In this document: piece by piece, positions 42,859-52,472 of the stretch
Position numbering within the stretch: position 1 is the stretch's first letter
How the letters are laid out: each line of letters starts with the position of its first letter
Assembly: GCF_036026595.1 (NCBI RefSeq)
Contig: NZ_JARZFX010000002.1
Span: forward strand, 434,001-498,000
Source of the DNA: Virgibacillus_P tibetensis
GTDB lineage: Bacteria; Bacillota; Bacilli; Bacillales; Amphibacillaceae
Reading direction: 5' to 3'
Length of the DNA: 64,000 nt
Notes under the pieces: generated by a model
Databases searched by the model: none
What the model was told of the DNA's origin: nothing
The model's input: the letters and a program-made list of their open reading frames with translations, nothing else
Translations under genes and position numbers: made by a program

Positions 42859-44445
42859 TCATCTAGTAAACTTAATATCTCCCTCTATAACAGTCATCTC
42901 AACATTTGTTTCTCTCACTTCCTCTGCTGAGAAAGTCATAAAGTTTGGTGGAAGTATCGTTAAATCTCCTCTTTTACCAATTTCTATGGTTCCAACCTCG
43001 TTTTCTTCAAAAGCAGCATATGCTGCATTTTTCGTGTACATCTCAATAGCTTCTACTAGAGTTACTTGTTCACTAGAAGACACAATATTTCCATTCCTGG
43101 TCGCTCTTGACATTGCAGATGATATACCTAAAAGCACAGAACTTGTAATAACAGGGCAATCAGAACTACCAGCTGGTTTGAGCCCTTCTTCGATAAACGT
43201 TTTAGCAGGATAAAGCAGGTTCTTTAGTTTATCTGGAAGAACATCCATATAAACATCTCCGTTCAAATAAATAAATGCAGGTTGCGGAACAGGTATAACA
43301 TGCAGTTTTTTCATACGTTTTATAATTTCCGGCGTGACTATCCCACAATGTTCAATACGATGTCTATGATCTTTACGCGGATATAATTCTAAAGCTTCTT
43401 CATAGGCAATTAAAACAAGCTCAATCGCTTTATCCCCAATTGCGTGAACGGCAACTTGAAACCCTTCTTTATGTGCAGCAATTATCCTTTCTTTCAGCTC
43501 ACTGTTTGGCATCATCATCATTCCACGATTACTGTCTGAACCAGAATAATTCTCACTTATCGATGCTGTCTGACCACTTATAGTTCCATCAGAAAAAAAT
43601 TTTATGGAACCTAATCTCAACTTTTGATTACCAAAACCTGTTACTAACTTTGCATCGGCTACCTCATTAAAAAACTGATCTAAAACCATACCATATACAC
43701 GGATGTCTAAAGAGCCATTTAAAGAAAGCTTCTGAAACAACCGGAATTCCTTAAGTTCCCCAGTCAAATGTCCCATTCCCGCTTCATGAACAGCAGTAAT
43801 ACCTTGAGTTAAATAGAAATTATTTGCTGAGAAAATGGCTTCTTCAATCTCCCTGTCAGTTAAAGGTGGTATGGACGCTTTTACTATATCGAGTGCCTTT
43901 TCTCTTAGTTCACCTGTTAGCCTATTGAAGTTATCTTTAACAATCTCCCCTCCTTCAGGATTAACTGTTGATTCATTAATTTCCGAGACTATCAGCGCTT
44001 TCTGATTAACAACTGCTGCATGATAACAATACCTTGTGATCATTACAGGGTTTTCAATATGTGTGAAGTCCTCACGGTGAAGCATTCTATTTTCTTTAAA
44101 ATTCGCCTCATTAAATCCTAATCCAATTATCCATTCATCAGGTTCAGCTGATTTCGCTTTATTTTCAATAGCTGAAACTACGTCGGATATAGATTCCAGA
44201 TTACAGTCCACACATAATAATTTATATCCAAATTGAATCATATGCTGATGAGCATCAATAAATCCAGGGAGCACAGTCTTACCATCTAAATCAATTACCT
44301 TCGTTTCGTCGCTTATTAAAGAAGGTATTTTACTCGTATCCAACTCTAGTATCCTTCCATTCTTCATAGCGATTGCTTGATGTTCTCTCATTTCATCATC
44401 AAGTGTGACAATATGTCCATTTTCCAAAACTAAGTCTGCACCCAT
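42859..44445 (-). CDS. YtcJ-like metal-dependent amidohydrolase
   Basis: The 528-residue amidohydrolase-3 family protein has the N-terminal composite-domain stretch VIDLDGKTVLPGFIDAHQHM, HAIGDKAIELVLIAYEEA, HRIEHCGIVTPE and the late GSSDCPV metal aspartate. The first motif reads DAHQH where DSHxH is usual. Known relatives hydrolyse N-substituted formamides or exocyclic amides. The gene follows the TRAP permease and resembles the enzyme encoded at 59118-60761 in length and motifs. Confidence 0.85.
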   Translation of the reverse strand: MGADLVLENGHIVTLDDEMREHQAIAMKNGRILELDTSKIPSLISDETKVIDLDGKTVLPGFIDAHQHMIQFGYKLLCVDCNLESISDVVSAIENKAKSAEPDEWIIGLGFNEANFKENRMLHREDFTHIENPVMITRYCYHAAVVNQKALIVSEINESTVNPEGGEIVKDNFNRLTGELREKALDIVKASIPPLTDREIEEAIFSANNFYLTQGITAVHEAGMGHLTGELKEFRLFQKLSLNGSLDIRVYGMVLDQFFNEVADAKLVTGFGNQKLRLGSIKFFSDGTISGQTASISENYSGSDSNRGMMMMPNSELKERIIAAHKEGFQVAVHAIGDKAIELVLIAYEEALELYPRKDHRHRIEHCGIVTPEIIKRMKKLHVIPVPQPAFIYLNGDVYMDVLPDKLKNLLYPAKTFIEEGLKPAGSSDCPVITSSVLLGISSAMSRATRNGNIVSSSEQVTLVEAIEMYTKNAAYAAFEENEVGTIEIGKRGDLTILPPNFMTFSAEEVRETNVEMTVIEGDIKFTR

Positions 44446-44458
44446 ATGGTTTATCTCC

Positions 44459-45742
44459 TTACTTCGAAAGATTTGGTAACAATAACGAAAAAACAGGGAA
44501 ATATGAAATAACTAATAAACATAGGATTAATGTAATAATTAGTGGTACCATCGGACGGACAATATCCTCAATAGAGATTTTGCTGATGGCAGAAGCAATG
44601 TACAAATTAACCCCTAATGGTGGTGTTACAAATCCAATAGCCAAATTGATAATCATAATAATACCAAAGTGAACTGGATCCACTCCGATACTAACCGCAA
44701 CAGGTAGTAAGACAGGAGTTAGAATTACCAGCGCTGCTATCGTATCAACAAAAGTACCTATAATGATCAGAAAAATATTGATCATTATTAAAATAACAAA
44801 GGTATTTTCGGTTATAGAAAAAATAGTCGCAGCAATTGTGTCCGGAACCCGTTCTATCGTTAATAAGTATGCAAATGATATGGAAAGTCCAATCATATAT
44901 AATGTAATACCTGTAATGTTTATTGTTTCGATAAAGCTTTCTTTTATCTCTTTCCATTTAAGTTCTTTGTGGATAAATATGCCGACAAACAAAGCATAAA
45001 CCACTGTTACAACGCCTGCTTCAGTCGGCGTAAAAATACCCCCATAAATTCCACCTAAGATAATAACTGGAGCAATAATCGCCCATTTCGCATCATAAAC
45101 TGCTTTAATAACCATTTTAAAGGAAATTTTTTCATTTGGAGCCTCAACATCTCCCTTTTTCCTGATAATAATATAGGAAGCTACCATAAGAGCCACACCA
45201 ATTAAAACTCCCGGAATGATTCCCGCCATAAATAAGGAACTAATAGAGACTCCTCCAACTACGCCAAAAAGTACTAATGGGATACTCGGAGGGATAATAA
45301 TACCGATCGCCCCTGCAGAAGCAGTAACAGCTGCAGAAAATCCTGCACCATAATTTTTAGCACGCATTTCAGGAATCATAATGGAACCCATTGCAGCAAC
45401 TGTTGCAGGACCTGAACCAGAAATCGCTGAGAAGAACATACATCCCAGTATAGTCACCATGGCTAACCCACCGACGATCCAACCTACAAGGGTTTCTGCT
45501 AGATATAGTAATCTTTTGGAAACACCAGCTTTACCCATTAATACACCAGCCAGCATAAAGAAGGGTATAGCCATTAATGGAAAAGAGTCCAAAGATGTAA
45601 ACACCTGCTGAGCTATCGTTGATACGTTTAAGTTCGTCGCTATCATAAAAGTTAATAGTGTCGATAATCCAATCGCAATTCCAATTGGCACACTTAATAA
45701 TATTAAAAGGAATAAACTACTGAATAGTACAATTGTTACCAT
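44459..45742 (-). CDS. dctM: TRAP transporter large permease (DctM)
   Basis: The 427-residue membrane protein has about 12 helices and the DctM motifs FFMLAGVLMGKAGVSKRLL, SGSGPATVAAMGSIMIPEM and ASAGAIGIIIPPSIPLVLFG. It forms the transport channel with the small subunit encoded 12 bp upstream and takes substrate from the DctP-type lipoprotein. Family members use sodium gradients. The cargo is likely the acidic amide or amino acid treated by the linked hydrolases. Confidence 0.93.
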   Translation of the reverse strand: MVTIVLFSSLFLLILLSVPIGIAIGLSTLLTFMIATNLNVSTIAQQVFTSLDSFPLMAIPFFMLAGVLMGKAGVSKRLLYLAETLVGWIVGGLAMVTILGCMFFSAISGSGPATVAAMGSIMIPEMRAKNYGAGFSAAVTASAGAIGIIIPPSIPLVLFGVVGGVSISSLFMAGIIPGVLIGVALMVASYIIIRKKGDVEAPNEKISFKMVIKAVYDAKWAIIAPVIILGGIYGGIFTPTEAGVVTVVYALFVGIFIHKELKWKEIKESFIETINITGITLYMIGLSISFAYLLTIERVPDTIAATIFSITENTFVILIMINIFLIIIGTFVDTIAALVILTPVLLPVAVSIGVDPVHFGIIMIINLAIGFVTPPLGVNLYIASAISKISIEDIVRPMVPLIITLILCLLVISYFPVFSLLLPNLSK

Positions 45743-45754
45743 ATGTACACTCCC

Positions 45755-46228
45755 TTACTGATCACTCTTAAATAGAAAATAAAACTGTTGTACTAATCGA
45801 ATGGACATTAGTACCCCACCGAGGGGAATTGCTATATAAACAGCCCACATTGGTAAACCCATCGATGGACTTGTTTGTCCAGTCACTTGAATATTCATCA
45901 CTAATTTAGTTCCTTCAATAGCTAAGAACATGGCAAAATAAAACCATAAAAGTAAAACGACAGCTTCAATCCATTTCTGAATTTTTACAGAAAATTTATT
46001 CTTGACCATTTCTATTCGAATATGTTGTTTTCTTCTAACTGCATAACTAGCACTTATCCATGCTATCCATATTAGGATATATCGGCCTAATTCCTCGCTC
46101 CAACCTATTGAATATGAAAAGACATAGCGAAAGATAACCTGTGCGAATATAATCGCAGTAAGGAGTATGAAACTTATAATCAGTACCCATTCCTCCAGCT
46201 TTTCATCTATAAACTGTTTTACGTTCAT
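45755..46228 (-). CDS. dctQ: TRAP transporter small permease (DctQ)
   Basis: The 157-residue protein has four membrane helices with the DctQ pattern IFAQVIFRYVFSYSIGWSEELGRYILIWIAWISASYAVRRKQHI (given in part: positions about 25-68). It pairs with the large permease and is preceded by AGGAGGACGTGC. A 24-bp palindrome separates it from the binding-protein gene. Confidence 0.92.
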   Translation of the reverse strand: MNVKQFIDEKLEEWVLIISFILLTAIIFAQVIFRYVFSYSIGWSEELGRYILIWIAWISASYAVRRKQHIRIEMVKNKFSVKIQKWIEAVVLLLWFYFAMFLAIEGTKLVMNIQVTGQTSPSMGLPMWAVYIAIPLGGVLMSIRLVQQFYFLFKSDQ

Positions 46229-46250
46229 TGCACGTCCTCCTGCACTAGGG

Positions 46251-46274
46251 AGAAGGAGAGAATTCTCTCCTTCT
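46251..46274 (-). promoter_or_regulatory. 24-bp perfect palindrome between dctP and dctQ
   Basis: AGAAGGAGAGAA and its exact complement TTCTCTCCTTCT meet without spacer at an EcoRI-like centre. In RNA it forms a hairpin with a minimal loop 22 bases before the dctQ start. With no U-tract it looks more like an mRNA processing or stabilising element that keeps binding-protein mRNA above permease mRNA than a terminator. Confidence 0.6.
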
Positions 46275-46338
46275 ACTTATGATAAAGTGAAGCTTCAATC
46301 AGTGGTTTTTTTCTTCCACCCTTCAGACGCGGGATAAC

Positions 46339-47352
46339 CTATTCATTAAAACTTTGTGCTAAGTCGATTAAATCTTTGCCCAGAACTTCCTCATAGGTTT
46401 CGTAAACTGGTTGTAAAGCATCTAAGAAGACTTCTTTTTGCTCCTCTGTAACTTCATTAATTTCCAGTCCTTCTGCTTCTAGTTCATCCAAGTACTTTGT
46501 ATCTTGTTCAAATGCTAATTCACGGTTTTCCACTGCGAATCGTTGACCAGCTTCTTCTACTATTGTTCTTAGATCATCTGGTAAACCGTCCATAAACTCC
46601 TTACTTGCAACAAAAGCTACCCCTGCATATACATGTCCTGTAAGTGACATATAATCTTGAACTTCATAAAATTTATTATTATAAGCTAATGCAACAGGCT
46701 GATCCATCCCATCATACGTACCTTGTTGCATTGCTGTGTACAGTTCACCAAAGGCTAAAGGCGAAGCGTTAGCTCCTAGTGTATTAAAAATATCCTGATA
46801 CAGCTTGTTTTCCATTACACGTAATTTCAACCCCTGCAAATCTTCTGGTTTTGTTATCGGTTGTTTGTTATTTAACACGTGACGGAAACCATTTTCACCA
46901 ATACCTAACCCAACCAAACCAACATCTTCCAGATCCCCATTTAGTCTTTCCCCTAATTCGCCATCAAAAGCTTTGTGTGCTGCTTCTCTTGTTTTGAATA
47001 TAAATGGTAGATCTATAACCATGAAGCTTTCTTTAAATCCTGCTAATGAAGGAGTCCCTACTATTGCCATCTGAGCATTCCCCAGCTGGACTGCTTCAAC
47101 AATTTCACGTTCTGAGCCATATAAACTACCGTTAGGAAATATTTCTACTTTAATCTGACCATCTGACTTCTCCTCTACTTCATTTTTGAAATCTACCGTA
47201 TTAATATGTGATGACTGATCTTCTGGAACTACATGTGGAAGAGTAATAGTATATGTTTTCCCATCTGACGAACTTGCATCACTGCAACCTGCTAAAAAAC
47301 CTGCAATTAAAACTATAAACCCCATTAAAATAATGTTTGAGAACTTTTTCAT
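46339..47352 (-). CDS. dctP: TRAP transporter DctP-type solute-binding lipoprotein
   Basis: The 337 residues begin with a lipoprotein signal (IAGFLAGC, lipid Cys 23) and the DctP fold: ITLPHVVPEDQSSHI, LYGSEREIVEAVQLGNAQMA, ENGFRHVLNNKQPI, and the substrate arginine in LKLRVMENKLYQDIFNTLGA. DctP proteins bind carboxylates through that arginine. It is the first TRAP gene after the GntR regulator. Ligand identity cannot be read. Confidence 0.93.
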   Translation of the reverse strand: MKKFSNIILMGFIVLIAGFLAGCSDASSSDGKTYTITLPHVVPEDQSSHINTVDFKNEVEEKSDGQIKVEIFPNGSLYGSEREIVEAVQLGNAQMAIVGTPSLAGFKESFMVIDLPFIFKTREAAHKAFDGELGERLNGDLEDVGLVGLGIGENGFRHVLNNKQPITKPEDLQGLKLRVMENKLYQDIFNTLGANASPLAFGELYTAMQQGTYDGMDQPVALAYNNKFYEVQDYMSLTGHVYAGVAFVASKEFMDGLPDDLRTIVEEAGQRFAVENRELAFEQDTKYLDELEAEGLEINEVTEEQKEVFLDALQPVYETYEEVLGKDLIDLAQSFNE

Positions 47353-47382
47353 TTACGTTTCCTCCTAATAAATTTAATTACT

Positions 47383-48075
47383 TCATCCTATTATGTTTCT
47401 TTCTTTCAAAACTTTTATTTCCTCTCGTAAAACCTGCATGTGAGATATAATGGTACTTATCGCTAAATCTTCATCACCTTCCTCTATTGCTTTAATTAAT
47501 GCCAAATGATGTTCCTGCGCTTGTACCATACTTTCGGGAATTAACCTCGTAAACTCAAAAAGTACGTGTTGTGTCATCTCCATAAATGAACTGAGTAAAA
47601 CAGGATAAAGCGGATTTTTGGTAGATTCGGCTAAGCTGGTATGAAATTGTAAATCTAGTTTTGCGAATTGAGTGACGTTTGTTCTATTTTTTTCCATATC
47701 ACGATAAATCTTATAAAGTATTTGCGAATCCTCTGAAGTTGCTCTCTTAATAACATTTTTAATGATGGATATCTCCAACCCTTCTCGAACTTCCAGAAGG
47801 TCTTCCAACGTTGTGTTATAATTTTTCATTATTCTTTCAATTGTTTCTGCAATCATCATTGGGTTGGGCTTCGTTACATATGCCCCCTTTCCTGCTTGTA
47901 CCATTATTAGCCCTTCAACACGGAGTACACTTATCGCTTCGCGGATGACATTTCTACTAACCTCGTATTGCAATGCCAATTCTCGTTCGGAAGGTAACTT
48001 TTGGCCTTCCGGGAGAATATTACTGCTAATTTTACTTTTTAAATCTATTACTATATCTGCATGTAATGAGCTCAT
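47383..48075 (-). CDS. GntR-family regulator, FadR subfamily
   Basis: The 230 residues have a winged helix (GQKLPSERELALQYEVSRNV, REAISVLRVEGLI) and an all-helical FCD effector domain with metal-type residues (LQFHTSLAES, QEHHLALIKAI, ISHM). FadR-subfamily proteins bind TGGTNNNACCA-like palindromes and respond to carboxylates. Two such sites lie upstream of the operon that contains this gene (50730-50758), so autoregulation is likely. Confidence 0.9.
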   Translation of the reverse strand: MSSLHADIVIDLKSKISSNILPEGQKLPSERELALQYEVSRNVIREAISVLRVEGLIMVQAGKGAYVTKPNPMMIAETIERIMKNYNTTLEDLLEVREGLEISIIKNVIKRATSEDSQILYKIYRDMEKNRTNVTQFAKLDLQFHTSLAESTKNPLYPVLLSSFMEMTQHVLFEFTRLIPESMVQAQEHHLALIKAIEEGDEDLAISTIISHMQVLREEIKVLKERNIIG

Positions 48076-48096
48076 GGTTATCTCCTGTCTTCGTTT

Positions 48097-49728
48097 TTAA
48101 TTGCCCAACATTTCTAACGTAACTCTTTCAATCATTTTTGGTAATTCCTGAAAAGCATATGGTTTATACACGCGTTCGGTCCATTTATGCGCATCTTTGC
48201 CCCACACACCCATAGTAATTGCAGGTATATCTAATCCTTTTATTTTTTCTACAGGAACGGGATAGAGTTTTTCCATTCCTGGAAAATTTACTTTTAACTG
48301 CTCTATTTCCTCATCTGAATCATCAATGGATAAATAGCTGCTATCCGATAGAAATGGGAAATAATTTCTTGTTTTTATATCTTCCTTTTGCTTTGAGATT
48401 CCCTCAATAATAGCCAATACATTCTTCTCATTATCATTTTTTCCTTTAACATAATTTCTCGGACAATAAGGCGTACAGAAAAACACAACAATGATGGGAT
48501 CCTTATCGTCGATTAAATTCAGCAATTCCTGAACCATCCTGCGAGTTACTTCTCGAGGGTCTTCCTTTTCAGCATAGTGATTAAGTATTGCCGTTAAACG
48601 TTCGTCAACTTCATTACCATGACTTTCTACTGCCTGTTCATATAATTCGGAGTAAATCATTACGCGGGAATTCCAAGGTAAAGGCGTAAATTCTATACCT
48701 GTTTTTTCACAATAATCCTGGTACAATTCATTAAAATGTTTAACTGTATCGTCAAACACATCTTGAGCAATTCCCCTCAGCTGTTCTAAAACTTTATCTG
48801 GTGATTTACCATGAACAAAGTAATTAAAATATAAAAATGTTTCAATCGGTGTTTGCACATTGTACGTTGGTTTCAAATCCTTCATTTTAAGTACAGTAGG
48901 TGGAGGAGTATATTCCCCCGCATTGTAATCTGATAAGTTTGGATTAAGTTCAATCCGGCTGATCAGTTCCCCACCAAGGAAATTTGGGTCTAACCCTTCA
49001 AAGGGCTGTCCAACATGTGTCTCTTTACCACGAATTAAAAAGGATGGCAACAGTTTTCCGACTGATCCTAAATAAATATATTTTGAAAGGTCTCCTTTAT
49101 AAAGAGGTCCAACAAAATCAGTATTGATAGCGCTTACAAAATTTGTATTATATGTTTCCTTCAACCGTACCAGTTCTGGTATTGCTCCAATAATACCTCC
49201 ATGTGTTGTTTCTTCAATCGGGTTAATCATGAGTAATACATTTCCTTCAAACAGGTCCGTTTGTTCAGATAGGTACTTTATCACCCAAAAATGAGCTGCA
49301 ATCCCACTTTTCATATCGACACTACCACGCCCAAACAACCAATCCCCCGAGTATAAATCATCTTTTATTTCCTCTGACAAATTCAGCTCCTTTAACTTAT
49401 CTGCTAAAAGGTATGGTTTGGTAGCTAAATCTTTTAATCCTCCGAAATCCTCTATTGTTACAGTATCGCAGTGGGCATGGAGAATAACTGTTTTAGTTGA
49501 GGCAGTTTTTGTACCCTTAACAAGGGCAAAAAGATTTTTGCGATTTAGCGGATCATCACTAACATCCTGTGTCCATACATCATCAGTATGTTGCAAAAAA
49601 TATGGCAGTTCCCGTAATTTATTCTCAAGGTAATAGATAATATCAATTTCTCCCTGTGTTCCGTTTATACTTGGAACACCTATTAACTCAGCAGTTAAAT
49701 TTTCTATAAATTCTTCCGATTTTACCAT
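48097..49728 (-). CDS. RocB-like M20 metallopeptidase
   Basis: About 543 residues with M20 catalytic features: ILHAHCDTV, the bridging aspartate in GRGSVDMKSGIAAHF, and EE in INPIEETTHGG. It is longer than M20D enzymes, as RocB (arginine utilisation) and YqjN relatives are. The start is the ATG at 49728 with seven G bases upstream; a TTG two codons earlier is poorer. RocB function is not settled in the literature I know. Here it may hydrolyse an imported amide bond. Confidence 0.82.
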   Translation of the reverse strand: MVKSEEFIENLTAELIGVPSINGTQGEIDIIYYLENKLRELPYFLQHTDDVWTQDVSDDPLNRKNLFALVKGTKTASTKTVILHAHCDTVTIEDFGGLKDLATKPYLLADKLKELNLSEEIKDDLYSGDWLFGRGSVDMKSGIAAHFWVIKYLSEQTDLFEGNVLLMINPIEETTHGGIIGAIPELVRLKETYNTNFVSAINTDFVGPLYKGDLSKYIYLGSVGKLLPSFLIRGKETHVGQPFEGLDPNFLGGELISRIELNPNLSDYNAGEYTPPPTVLKMKDLKPTYNVQTPIETFLYFNYFVHGKSPDKVLEQLRGIAQDVFDDTVKHFNELYQDYCEKTGIEFTPLPWNSRVMIYSELYEQAVESHGNEVDERLTAILNHYAEKEDPREVTRRMVQELLNLIDDKDPIIVVFFCTPYCPRNYVKGKNDNEKNVLAIIEGISKQKEDIKTRNYFPFLSDSSYLSIDDSDEEIEQLKVNFPGMEKLYPVPVEKIKGLDIPAITMGVWGKDAHKWTERVYKPYAFQELPKMIERVTLEMLGN

Positions 49729-49743
49729 GATCAATTCCCCCCC

Positions 49744-50691
49744 TTAATAAGTCCTTACTAAATCTATCTGGTTATGTAGTGGCTGGTTCTTCGAATAACG
49801 ATCAAACTCAATCTGGAATTTCTCAATACAACGATCAAGAAAGTGAACTGATTTTGCTGCCACATGCGGGGTTATAAGTACATTTTCAAGCTCCCACAAC
49901 TTACTATCTTTTGGTAATGGTTCCTCATGGAACACATCTAATGCGGCACCTTTAATTTCTTTATTCTGAATCGCAGAAATGAAAGCCTTTTCATTTATAA
50001 GTGGACCTCTTCCTATATTTATTAAATAGGAGTCTTTCTTCATTTTCTTCAACTCAGCTTCCCTAATATAATCTCTGGTTTGTTCAGTTAATGGTAAAAG
50101 TAAAATAACAAAGTCACATTGTCCTAGTAAGTCCATCTTTTGGTCCTTTGAAAACATTTTTTCGAAGTATGGCTTTGGAACTCCAGCTGTATTTAAACCA
50201 TAAACTTTCATTCCTAGTAGGTGTAGCTTTTCTGCAATTTCCTGACCAATAGTGCCTGCTCCTATTATTCCTACTGTTTTATTGTAAGCTTCTCCTACAA
50301 GTTCTGTTCTGTCCCACACCTTATTTTCTTTGTTTGCTAAGTACTTAGGGAAATCTCTTGTAAAATAAAGAATTGTACTAATTACGAACTCTGACATCGG
50401 TATTCCATGAATGCCTACAATATTTGTTAAAAGAATTCCCCTTTTCTCCAATTCCTTAAATGGTATTCTTTCAACTCCTGATTGGAAAACCTGGATCCAC
50501 TTTAAATTAGTACACTTTTCAAAAAACTGCTTATCTACTTGTTTTCCATATGTAATCAGAATCTCAACATCGGCGAAATTACATGCTTCATTATCTGTCA
50601 AATCTGCAATGAACTGAACTTCACGACCACAGAACTGGCTAATTTTATGCAGTTGGTCGCTTGAAAGGTCCTCGATATTAGTTATTATCAA
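49744..50691 (-). CDS. D-2-hydroxyacid dehydrogenase
   Basis: The 315 residues have GAGTIGQEIAEKLHLLGMKV for NAD, Arg in INIGRGPLINEKAF, Glu in DVFHEEPLPKDS and His in ITPHVAAKSVHF, all parts of the active site of this family. It is the first gene of the 12-kb operon and starts with TTG after AGGAGG. It probably reduces or oxidises a 2-oxo acid from the amino-acid substrate. Confidence 0.87.
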   Translation of the reverse strand: MIITNIEDLSSDQLHKISQFCGREVQFIADLTDNEACNFADVEILITYGKQVDKQFFEKCTNLKWIQVFQSGVERIPFKELEKRGILLTNIVGIHGIPMSEFVISTILYFTRDFPKYLANKENKVWDRTELVGEAYNKTVGIIGAGTIGQEIAEKLHLLGMKVYGLNTAGVPKPYFEKMFSKDQKMDLLGQCDFVILLLPLTEQTRDYIREAELKKMKKDSYLINIGRGPLINEKAFISAIQNKEIKGAALDVFHEEPLPKDSKLWELENVLITPHVAAKSVHFLDRCIEKFQIEFDRYSKNQPLHNQIDLVRTY

Positions 50692-50729
50692 ACAAGATTC
50701 CTCCTTTTTAACAGACTTTTTAACATGTT

Positions 50730-50758
50730 TGGTATAACCGGTTCAACTGGTACTACCA
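50730..50758 (-). promoter_or_regulatory. Two tandem FadR-like operators, 18 bp apart
   Basis: TGGTACTACCA (50748-50758, extended AACTGGTACTACCAGTAA) fits TGGTNNNACCA perfectly. TGGTATAACCG (50730-50740) fits at 10 of 11 positions. The extended site is close to the E. coli FadR operator AACTGGTCNGACCAGTT. They lie 40-70 bp before the first gene of the operon that encodes the GntR/FadR-type regulator. Confidence 0.75.
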
Positions 50759-50851
50759 GTAACTGCATTAACATTAACAGAAATATCACCCAATTTCAAC
50801 TATTTACACTACCTATTTTTTATTTGTTTTCACCCTTGAAAACGGAAGATT

Positions 50852-50906
50852 AGAAAACTTGGCATTCGCCAAGCCTTTGGGCGATGCCTTAGTTGCACTT
50901 ATGCAG
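50852..50906 (-). repeat. 55-bp hairpin repeat, copy 2
   Basis: It matches 38551-38605 at 51 of 55 positions with no gaps. GGCATTCGCC...GGCGATGCC forms a stem with the same one-base bulge. It lies 160 bp upstream of the 2-hydroxyacid dehydrogenase start and 90 bp after the symporter stop. Confidence 0.8.
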
Positions 50907-50995
50907 AAAGAAATATGGTTATACTTTTTACTGCAAACAAAAAAGTTACCAGTTCCAGATACAGTCTCTGAAATCCAGCAACTTCATTGTATTAT

Positions 50996-52459
50996 TTAAC
51001 TAGCTTCTATATGATCTTTTTCTTTCCTTGATAATCTATCATAAAATTGGATCATTTTTTCATTTGGCTTTGTTACCTTACTAACAATTATTATCGTTAG
51101 TAACGAAATGATTAAAGTGGGAATCATTGGTTCAATCGCATTTGAGAATACGCCCATCAATTGCAGACTTCTCCAGCCTATTGCGATAGTTCCCCCTGCC
51201 AATAACCCGGCCCATGCACCCTCTTTTGTCATATTCCGATAGTACATGCTTAACAAAATAACGACGCCACCCGTACTGCCTGCTATCAGATAAGCTATGT
51301 TCATCATTTCCATAATATATGCAGGTCTCCAAATACCGATCGGTACTGCGAGAGCACCTAATAAAATTATGATTAGCTTCGTTATTTTTAATACATTTTG
51401 GTCTGAAACTTCTTTTTTCATAGTCTTTTGGTAGATATCCCTTCCCAAGCTGGTAGCACCAGCTAAAAGCCACGAATTTGCAGAAGATAAAATCGATGCA
51501 AACACCCCTGCCATCGCAATTCCAATTATGATAGGAGGCGTATAGTCATACATATATGTAATCCACACAACCTCTGAATCTGCTATGGTAGGGTACAATA
51601 CTTTTGCAGCTGCAGCTGAAAAGAATACAATCCCATACACTGGAAGGTATAAAATAGATATACCAATACCAGCTTTAATAATTTCTCTTTCACTCTTTGC
51701 AGCATAAAAGCGCGTCAAAAACCCGGGATTACCCAAATAGCCAAAGCACCAAATAAAGAACCATGAAAAAGCCATCATTGCTGTCACTGTGCCAGTAGAT
51801 GTAAAATACTCTGGCTGCGTTGCACTAATGGTTGAAGCAACCTCACCCCAGCCTCCTACAGAGTTAAGGAGTAATGGCAGTGCAATTAGAAGCGACACGG
51901 TTAATACTGCCATCGCTAATAGATCCGTATTCATTACTACTACCATACCACCAAATACCGTAAAGATTATTACAATTATACAAGTGAAAATGGAGCTTGT
52001 TGCATAATCCCACCCAAACATTTGTGAAAATAAAAGTCCGCCTTGTACATATAATGTTCCTAGCAAGATAACCATCCATAAAGAAACAATAATTGAAAAC
52101 ACTGGACGAAGAGCCGGACTATCAAAGCGTTCAGCTAGATAATCGGAAATAGTAACCTTCCCAAAACGGCGAAGCCTTGGTCCAACAAAGAAACATAGAA
52201 TAAAGTAACTCCATGCTATACCTGCATTTATCCAGAATATTGGGACACCTAAATCAAAATAAAAAGCAACCATTCCAAAGAAGGCTGCCCCACTTATTCC
52301 TGATGCCAGTAATGAACCCACGATTAAATACCAGCCACTCCCTCTTGAAGCAATAAAAAAGGAAGATAAGTCTTTTGATTTTAAATGAGATATAACTGCA
52401 ACAATAGCCATTATTATCATAACAAGAGAAAAGCCTATAATAATTAAAGTATTATCCAT
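50996..52459 (-). CDS. Sodium:solute symporter family transporter
   Basis: The 487-residue protein has about 13 membrane helices of the SSS/LeuT fold, with FFIASRGSGWYLIVGSLLASGISGAAFFGM in helix 1-2 and GYLGNPGFLTRFYAAKSE, a pattern shared with PanF/OpuE-type symporters. It follows a 54-residue membrane protein by 13 bp and lies downstream of pxpBCA. Uptake of 5-oxoproline, proline or a related compound is a reasonable guess. Confidence 0.9.
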   Translation of the reverse strand: MDNTLIIIGFSLVMIIMAIVAVISHLKSKDLSSFFIASRGSGWYLIVGSLLASGISGAAFFGMVAFYFDLGVPIFWINAGIAWSYFILCFFVGPRLRRFGKVTISDYLAERFDSPALRPVFSIIVSLWMVILLGTLYVQGGLLFSQMFGWDYATSSIFTCIIVIIFTVFGGMVVVMNTDLLAMAVLTVSLLIALPLLLNSVGGWGEVASTISATQPEYFTSTGTVTAMMAFSWFFIWCFGYLGNPGFLTRFYAAKSEREIIKAGIGISILYLPVYGIVFFSAAAAKVLYPTIADSEVVWITYMYDYTPPIIIGIAMAGVFASILSSANSWLLAGATSLGRDIYQKTMKKEVSDQNVLKITKLIIILLGALAVPIGIWRPAYIMEMMNIAYLIAGSTGGVVILLSMYYRNMTKEGAWAGLLAGGTIAIGWRSLQLMGVFSNAIEPMIPTLIISLLTIIIVSKVTKPNEKMIQFYDRLSRKEKDHIEAS

Positions 52460-52472
52460 TTTTCACACCTCT

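Larger units (their letters stand above)
50692..50995. other. Intergenic region carrying tandem operators and the hairpin repeat
   Basis: No open frame is credible. The leader of the 50691 operon holds two FadR-like palindromes (50730-50758). The 55-bp hairpin repeat copy 2 lies at 50852-50906, between the symporter stop and those operators. The -35/-10 elements are not clear. Confidence 0.6.
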
